DNA of 64,000 nucleotides from Pseudomonas trivialis (lineage in GTDB: Bacteria > Pseudomonadota > Gammaproteobacteria > Pseudomonadales > Pseudomonadaceae): positions 124,001-188,000 of the forward strand of contig NZ_JYLK01000012.1 of NCBI RefSeq assembly GCF_001439805.1, written 5' to 3'. The translations under genes and the position numbers were made by a program. Under the pieces are notes generated by a model, which saw nothing but the letters and a program-made list of their open reading frames with translations, did not search any database and was not told the DNA's origin. Shown here in pieces: positions 59,079 through 64,000 of the stretch (positions are counted from its first letter, which is position 1; the number at the start of each line of letters is the position of its first letter).

Positions 59079-60518
59079 TCAAAAGCCGGCGTTGGTCTCC
59101 TGGCATAGCTGGCTGGCCAGCATCCCGAGCGTCATCAGCGCCCGCTCCGCTTCGCGGTTCCATGGCGTGCCACAGTTGAGCCGAATGCAGTGGTTGAACT
59201 GTTCTGTATTGCTGAAAATCAGCCCCGGCGCGATGCTGATGCCCTGTTGCAGGGCGCGCACATGCAGCTCCTGAGTATTCACGCGCCCCGGCAGGCTGAC
59301 CCACAGGATAAAACCGCCGGTGGGTCGGGTCATCTGCGTGCCTTCGGGGAAGTACTGCTGCACCGCCAGTTGAAAGGCGCTGAGGTTCTTGCGGTATTCC
59401 TGGCGGATGTAGCGCAGGTGGCGGTCATAGCCACCGTTCTCCAGGTAGGCGGCGACGCCCATCTGCGTGACGCTGCACGCCGAGTGGGTGCTGAACATCT
59501 GCAGGCGCTGGATCTCCTGCTGATATTTGCCGGCGATCATCCAGCCAATGCGCACACCGGGCGACAGCGTCTTGGAGAAGCTCGAACAGTAAATCACCCG
59601 GTCCAGGCGGTCGTAGGCTTTCAGTGCCTTGGTGCGGCCCAGTTCGAACATCAGCTCGCCGTAGATATCGTCCTCGACAATCTGGATATCAAAATCCGAG
59701 GCCAGGCGCAGCAGCTGCTTCTGCCGCTCTTCAGGCATGGTGCCGCCCAGCGGGTTGCTCAAGCGCGTGGTCAGCACCAGCGCCTTGATCGACCATTGAT
59801 TGGCCGCCAGTTGCAGGGCTTCCAGGCTCATGCCGGTGGAGGGGTCGCTGGGAATCTCGATCACTTTGAGGCCGAGCAGGTCGGCCAGTTGCAGCAAGCC
59901 GTAATAGGTCGGCGACTCGGCGGCGATCAGGTCGCCGGGACGAGTCAGTACGCGCAGGGACATCTGCAACGCGTCGACGCAGCCGTGGGTGATCACCACT
60001 TCGGATGGGTCGACCACCACGCCGGCATCGCGCATGCGGATCGCCACCTGGCGACGCAGCGGTTCGAAACCAGGGCTGAACATGTAACTGAACGCCCGAG
60101 GGCTCTGGAAGCGCGTGACCTTGGCCAACTGCTGGTGCAGCGCCCGCACCGGCAGGTAGTCGACACTCGGCACCGCGGCGCCCAGGGGAAACACGCCTTC
60201 GCGGCGCGACTCGCCCAACACCTGTTGAATGATGCTGCTGCGGGTAACCAGCCCCGGGCGTTCGACCCGTGCGATATCCGGCGTGGGTGCGGTGAGCGCG
60301 GGCGTCTGGTGCACGTAATAGCCGGACTGCGGCCGCGCCCTGATCAGCCCCTGGTCTTCCAGGTTGGCGTAGGCCTGCAAGACCGTGGCGTGACTCACGT
60401 TGAGCTGGGAACTCATCTTGCGCACCGAAGGCACACGCTCCCCCGGTTGATAGACTCCGCGCCGGATGTCCTCAGCCAGTTGCTGGGCGATACGTTGGTA
60501 AAGCAACAGATTGGTCAT
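59079..60518 (-). CDS. MocR/PdxR-family transcription regulator
   Basis: 479 residues. GntR winged helix in residues 5-75 (LYQRIAQQLAEDIRRGVYQPGERVPSVRKMSSQLNVSHATVLQAYANLEDQGLI), then an aminotransferase-like domain. The latter has ITHGCVDALQMSL, VEDDIYGELMFE and the PLP lysine in YCSSFSKTLSPGVRIGW. It is the second MocR protein in the window and, unlike the one at 23.7 kb, lacks an obvious divergent target. Confidence 0.9.
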   Translation of the reverse strand: MTNLLLYQRIAQQLAEDIRRGVYQPGERVPSVRKMSSQLNVSHATVLQAYANLEDQGLIRARPQSGYYVHQTPALTAPTPDIARVERPGLVTRSSIIQQVLGESRREGVFPLGAAVPSVDYLPVRALHQQLAKVTRFQSPRAFSYMFSPGFEPLRRQVAIRMRDAGVVVDPSEVVITHGCVDALQMSLRVLTRPGDLIAAESPTYYGLLQLADLLGLKVIEIPSDPSTGMSLEALQLAANQWSIKALVLTTRLSNPLGGTMPEERQKQLLRLASDFDIQIVEDDIYGELMFELGRTKALKAYDRLDRVIYCSSFSKTLSPGVRIGWMIAGKYQQEIQRLQMFSTHSACSVTQMGVAAYLENGGYDRHLRYIRQEYRKNLSAFQLAVQQYFPEGTQMTRPTGGFILWVSLPGRVNTQELHVRALQQGISIAPGLIFSNTEQFNHCIRLNCGTPWNREAERALMTLGMLASQLCQETNAGF

Positions 60519-60682
60519 GACGCAGCACTCGATTTCACGGGCGTTTTATTTTTGTGTGAAACATACCGGCACAGTTTAGAAGTGTACGGGGACAGTTGCC
60601 ACAATAGTCGACGGCGCGCGGCAGTGACAGCAAAAACTGTAGGGGTTTTGGATAGGGCTTCCAGCGGTACAGAGAAACAAAT

Positions 60683-60769
60683 GTGGGAGGGGGCTTGCTC
60701 CCGATAGCGGAGTGTCAGTCAATGATGTTGTGACTGATCTACCGCTATCGGGGGCAAGCCCCCTCCCAC
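60683..60769. repeat. REP doublet (REPIN) upstream of the OmpA-like gene end
   Basis: GTGGGAGGGGGCTTGCTCCCGATAGCGG (60683 onward) and its inverse partner ending CCCCTCCCAC at 60769, extended by ATAGCGG/CCGCTAT. It is the same family as the copies at 23638 and 35861. Confidence 0.93.
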
Positions 60770-60790
60770 ATTTTGACCTGCGTCAGGCTT

Positions 60791-61600
60791 CTAGCGGGCG
60801 GCGCCCAGTTGGCCCTTGGCGTCGGAGAAGACGATTTCCACGCGGCGATTTTGCGCCCTGCCCCGCTCGGACGCGTTGGCCTCCACCGGGTACTGGTCGC
60901 CATACCCCTCAACCTGAATGCGTTTCTCATCGATACCCAGGTCCACGAGCACATCGGCCACCGATTGCGCACGGTCACGGGACAGCCTGAGGTTTTCCTG
61001 CTCGCCGCCTGTGTTATCCGCATACCCCTCAATACGCACCACACGTTTGGGGTTCAGTTGCAGGAACTGCACGATTTTCAGCACTGTGCGGTTGGCGGAG
61101 TTTTTAAGCTCCGCGTCACCGGTGTCGAACAGCACGTCACCCAGGGTCATCACCAGGCCGCGGTCGGTCTGGGTGGCGAGGCTGGTGATCTGTTCTTCGA
61201 GCCATTTGCCCTGCTGTTGCACGCTCGACAGCTTGCTTTCGCGCAGGGCCAGTTGCAGGCGCTGACGCTCCAGTTCCAGCCTGGCGCCGCGCTCTGCGTT
61301 GAGTCCCTGCTCGGTATGCTCACGGGCAATCGCGCTGTAGCGACGGCTCAGGTAGGCGTAATGCTCCACATCGGCGCCGCTGCCCCAGTAGGTGGACAAG
61401 CGGTCGGCACGGGCCAGTGACTCACCGGCGCGGATCACATCCTTGGGCGCAAAGCGCAACACATTGGCGTCTTCCTTGACCTTCTGGAAATCGCCGCCTG
61501 CCTGCTGCAGGGCCTGCTCGCTGTTCGGGTGGGTGGCGCAGCCGCCCAACACGGCGCCGGCCAGCAGCACGGCGCCCACGCCACGGATCAGCCGGCTCAT
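60791..61600 (-). CDS. OmpA-family lipoprotein with DUF4398 region
   Basis: 269 residues. Lipobox LGGC ends the signal peptide (VGAVLLAGAVLGGC). A helical DUF4398-like middle (AGESLARADRLSTYWGSG, REHTEQGLNAERGARLELERQRL) is followed by a C-terminal OmpA domain (DVLFDTGDAELKNSANRTVLKIVQFL, RIEGYADNTGGEQENLRLSRDRAQSVADVL). It is probably an outer-membrane lipoprotein gripping peptidoglycan. The start overlaps the upstream lipoprotein gene (ATGA). Confidence 0.9.
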   Translation of the reverse strand: MSRLIRGVGAVLLAGAVLGGCATHPNSEQALQQAGGDFQKVKEDANVLRFAPKDVIRAGESLARADRLSTYWGSGADVEHYAYLSRRYSAIAREHTEQGLNAERGARLELERQRLQLALRESKLSSVQQQGKWLEEQITSLATQTDRGLVMTLGDVLFDTGDAELKNSANRTVLKIVQFLQLNPKRVVRIEGYADNTGGEQENLRLSRDRAQSVADVLVDLGIDEKRIQVEGYGDQYPVEANASERGRAQNRRVEIVFSDAKGQLGAAR

Positions 61601-61959
61601 TGGGCTTCTCCCAACTGCAATTGCTTGCGCAAGCGAGTAATGCGGGTGTTGAGCACGTTCAACTGCTCCTGGCTCTTGCGGGTCAGGACCTGGGCTTCGG
61701 CCAGGCGGGCATCCAGTTCGGCCTGTTCGGCCTGCATGCGCGCGTCCTTGTAGGATTGGTCGGCCATGTCGGCCTCGGCCCGGGCGAATTTGTCTTCGGC
61801 CAATTTCAATTCGGCCGACTCCTCGGCGACGGCGCCGACCGCGCTGGCTTGCTCAAGCGCCTGCCGAGTCAGGCGCAGCTGTTCAGTCGGCGCGGGATCG
61901 GCGGCACATCCCGCCAGAGCGACAACGGCGAGGGCCGCTAAAAGAGGTCGAAAAATCAC
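61597..61959 (-). CDS. DUF4398 small lipoprotein
   Basis: 120 residues. Signal peptide with lipobox LAGC (LLAALAVVALAGC), then one long alpha-helical segment rich in Ala, Glu and Gln (AVGAVAEESAELKLAEDKFARAEADM). It is co-translated with the OmpA-like gene and likely acts with it at the envelope. Confidence 0.88.
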   Translation of the reverse strand: MIFRPLLAALAVVALAGCAADPAPTEQLRLTRQALEQASAVGAVAEESAELKLAEDKFARAEADMADQSYKDARMQAEQAELDARLAEAQVLTRKSQEQLNVLNTRITRLRKQLQLGEAQ

Positions 61960-61968
61960 TGAAAATCC

Positions 61969-62784
61969 CTACTGTGTTGAGGTGCCGACGGGTTGCTGCA
62001 ATTGTGCTTTCCAGCGTTCCAGATTGCGCTGCAACGCCGCTTGCGCCACACCGGACGCGGGCAATTCTGTCATCTTTTTCGCCAGCTGTCCGCGCAGCCA
62101 CGGATCATTGCAGGCCGAGTTGTGGGAAATGGCCAGATACAGGCCAGGCTGATCGACAGGCACGTCGCGGGCCACCAGGTCGTTACTCATGCCCAGGCTC
62201 TGGGCCATGGCCATGCCGGAATAGCGACTGGCGAGCACGTAGTCCACTTCCCCCAGCAACAGTTTCTGAAAGGCCGGGGTCAGCGTGGGCAGACGTTGCA
62301 GGCTGAGCTGCTGGCGGGCGAAGGTGTCGAAATCCGCACTCAAGCGCGCCCGTTCCGACACCGCGCCTGAGTGGCCGTGCAGGTCGGCCGCAGTGGTGTA
62401 GACCAGGGCGGAATCCTTGCGGGTCCACACGAGGTAGTCGAGCGGCATCAGTGCCGGGTGAATGTAGTCCAGGGTTTGCAACTCGCCCAGGTTCAGCGTT
62501 GCGTCGGCGAGAATGTCCATGCGCCCGCTGCGCACTTCATCCAGGGCGGCGGCGCGTTTGCCGCCGTAGAGCAGGTCGATTTTCAGGCCGAGGTCCGTGG
62601 CCACCTGCTGCAACACATCGGCGGTGGCGCCGATCAAGCGCGTGGGGTCTTGCGGGTCACGCCACAGCAGGGGCGGTGCGTCCGGGCTGCCGGTGATGAC
62701 CAGGCGATCACATTTGCCGGCGGCGTGCGCCAGGGTTGGCAGCAGCGTGAGGCCCAGCAATACGATCCAGGGGCGCAATTGCAT
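61969..62784 (-). CDS. Periplasmic solute-binding protein family 3
   Basis: 271 residues with signal peptide MQLRPWIVLLGLTLLPTLAHA and the SBP_bac_3 fold: DAPPLLWRDPQDPTRLIGATADVLQQVATDLGLKIDLLYGGKRAAALDEVRSGRMDILADATL. No permease genes adjoin, so it is an orphan binding protein or a sensor. It is followed by the DUF4398 gene after nine bases, suggesting one transcript. Confidence 0.88.
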   Translation of the reverse strand: MQLRPWIVLLGLTLLPTLAHAAGKCDRLVITGSPDAPPLLWRDPQDPTRLIGATADVLQQVATDLGLKIDLLYGGKRAAALDEVRSGRMDILADATLNLGELQTLDYIHPALMPLDYLVWTRKDSALVYTTAADLHGHSGAVSERARLSADFDTFARQQLSLQRLPTLTPAFQKLLLGEVDYVLASRYSGMAMAQSLGMSNDLVARDVPVDQPGLYLAISHNSACNDPWLRGQLAKKMTELPASGVAQAALQRNLERWKAQLQQPVGTSTQ

Positions 62785-62803
62785 GGCGGAGGTCTCCGAT
62801 AGT

Positions 62804-62830
62804 CAAAAAAAACCCGGTCACAAGACCGGG
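62804..62830 (-). terminator. Terminator downstream of etfA
   Basis: Stem CCCGGTC/GACCGGG (62813-62819 with 62824-62830), loop ACAA. On the minus strand a run of T (A at 62805-62812 on the plus strand) follows the hairpin, 25 bases past the etfA stop. Confidence 0.88.
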
Positions 62831-62854
62831 CTCTTTATAAGTGAAGCGACTGAA

Positions 62855-63784
62855 TTAGACCAGCTTCTCCAACTCGGGTACGGCTTCGAACAGGTCCGCC
62901 ACCAGGCCGTAATCAGCCACCTGGAAGATCGGTGCCTCTTCGTCCTTGTTGATCGCGACGATCACCTTGGAGTCCTTCATGCCGGCCAGATGCTGGATCG
63001 CGCCGGAGATACCGACGGCGATGTACAGCTGTGGGGCGACGATCTTGCCGGTCTGGCCGACCTGCATGTCGTTGGGTACAAAACCTGCGTCGACGGCAGC
63101 GCGGGAGGCGCCGACCGCCGCGCCCAGCTTGTCGGCCAGGGCGTACAGGTGCTTGAAGTTGTCGCCGTTCTGCATGCCGCGCCCGCCGGAAACGACGATC
63201 TTGGCAGCGGTCAGCTCAGGGCGGTCCGACTTGGCCAGCTCTTCGCCAACAAAGCTGGAAGTGCCCGCATTGTGGGCGGCGGAGACGGCTTCAACAGCGG
63301 CCGAACCACCTTCAGCGGCGACCGGGTCGAAACCGGTGGCGCGCACGGTGATGACCTTGATCGCAGCAGTCGATTGCACAGTGGCAATGGCGTTACCGGC
63401 GTAGATCGGGCGCTTGAAGGTGTCGGCGCTTTCCACCGAGATAATCTCGGAAATCTGGTCGACGTCCAGCTGTGCGGCCACCCGTGGCAGGATGTTTTTG
63501 CCGTTGGACGTGGCGGCGGCCAGGATGTGGCTGTAGCCCTTGCCCAGCTCCGCGACCAGCGGTGCAACGTTTTCCGGCAACTGGTGCGCGTAGGCGGCGT
63601 TGTCGGCGTTCAGCACTTTGCTTACGCCAGCGATTTTTGCAGCGGCGTCAGCCACCGGGCCTGCGCCCTCACCGGCTACCAACACATGAATATCGCCACC
63701 GATTTTAACGGCAGCGGCCACGGTGTTCAGGGTGGCCGGGGCCAGCACCTTGTTGTCGTGTTCAGCGATTACCAAGATAGTCAT
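62855..63784 (-). CDS. etfA: Electron transfer flavoprotein alpha subunit
   Basis: 309 residues. N-terminal ETF domain (MTILVIAEHDNKVLAPATLNTVAAA) and the C-terminal FAD domain with KIVVSGGRGMQNGDNF, GAAVGASRAAVDAGFVPNDMQVGQTGKIVAPQLYIAVGISGAIQHLAGMKDSKVIVAINKDEEAPIF. It passes electrons from acyl-CoA and related dehydrogenases to ETF:quinone oxidoreductase. It lies two bases after etfB. Confidence 0.97.
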   Translation of the reverse strand: MTILVIAEHDNKVLAPATLNTVAAAVKIGGDIHVLVAGEGAGPVADAAAKIAGVSKVLNADNAAYAHQLPENVAPLVAELGKGYSHILAAATSNGKNILPRVAAQLDVDQISEIISVESADTFKRPIYAGNAIATVQSTAAIKVITVRATGFDPVAAEGGSAAVEAVSAAHNAGTSSFVGEELAKSDRPELTAAKIVVSGGRGMQNGDNFKHLYALADKLGAAVGASRAAVDAGFVPNDMQVGQTGKIVAPQLYIAVGISGAIQHLAGMKDSKVIVAINKDEEAPIFQVADYGLVADLFEAVPELEKLV

Positions 63785-63786
63785 AG

Positions 63787-64000
63787 TCAGATTACCTTCG
63801 CTTCATTCTTCAGTTTCTCGACCAGTTCAGCCACCGACTTGACCTTGATGCCCGCGCTGCGTGCAGCCGGCGCTTCAACCTTGACGGTCTTGTTGGTAGA
63901 GGCGGTGGAAACGCCCAGAGCTTCTGGCGTCAGCGACTCCAGCGGCTTCTTCTTGGCCTTCATGATGTTGGGCAGCGACGCGTAGCGCGGCTCGTTCAAA
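63787..64000 (-). CDS. etfB: Electron transfer flavoprotein beta subunit, C-terminal part
   Basis: Only the last 70 residues are in the window: LNEPRYASLPNIMKAKKKPLE, the conserved ETF-beta recognition-loop segment, then a C-terminus ending VAELVEKLKNEAKVI. The gene continues beyond the window edge. It forms an operon with etfA. Confidence 0.95.
   Translation of the reverse strand, partial: LNEPRYASLPNIMKAKKKPLESLTPEALGVSTASTNKTVKVEAPAARSAGIKVKSVAELVEKLKNEAKVI

Overview
The window comes from a Pseudomonas chromosome, most likely the P. fluorescens group. The evidence is the gene order nasS-nasT-nasA-kinase-nirBD-nasC-cobA-oprF-sigX-cmpX-crfX-cmaX-rraA-ppsA-ppsR, which I recall as conserved in the genus; high GC; REP doublets built on GTGGGAGGGGGCTTGCTCCC; and AcnD/PrpF-type propionate genes. 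There is no phage, integrase, intact IS element or CRISPR array. One tRNA gene is present, tRNA-Ser(GGA).

Layout. 1-2.98 kb: the start of pyrD, then a minus-strand trio of a lytic transglycosylase, a HilA-like winged-helix protein and an InvG-type secretin that lacks its hallmark motif, which looks like a relic of an SPI-1-like type III secretion system. 3.0-14.5 kb: the nitrate/nitrite assimilation regulon, with three sigma-54 promoters and two ANTAR-type RNA leaders read by NasT. 14.5-18.5 kb: the envelope-stress cluster oprF-sigX-cmpX-crfX-cmaX. 18.5-23.6 kb: rraA, an alpha/beta hydrolase, and divergent ppsA/ppsR.

23.7-30.8 kb is the most unusual part. A MocR regulator is divergent from a plus-strand operon encoding an EamA exporter, a four-domain JAMM-ThiS/MoaD-E1-rhodanese polyprotein, a divergent cysteine-synthase-like enzyme, a serine O-acetyltransferase with a C-terminal extension, and an AlaX-type tRNA editing protein. 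Together these suggest a sulfur-carrier-dependent route to cysteine or a cysteine-like amino acid, with export and protection against tRNA mischarging. A Cys/Trp-free coiled-coil protein follows on the other strand.

32-38.8 kb: the 2-methylcitrate cycle operon prpR-prpB-prpC-acnD-prpF with PrpR operators. 39-42 kb: a zinc-protease-like, 7TM transglutaminase-like and RimK-like ligase operon. 42-52.3 kb: pabB, higBA, cysH, a racemase-like protein, a HAD hydrolase, small membrane proteins and a lipoprotein, tRNA-Ser, a crotonase, plsC, a CorA-type transporter and a class I amidotransferase. 52.3-64 kb: a 31-residue candidate membrane peptide with its own terminator, a cytochrome c protein, an ATP-grasp/transglutaminase operon whose middle alpha-E gene survives as 26 codons, an RraB-like protein, several small conserved proteins, a second MocR regulator, OmpA/DUF4398 lipoproteins, a solute-binding protein, and etfA with the end of etfB.

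Functions are assigned from motifs, length and gene order read by eye. No database search was run.
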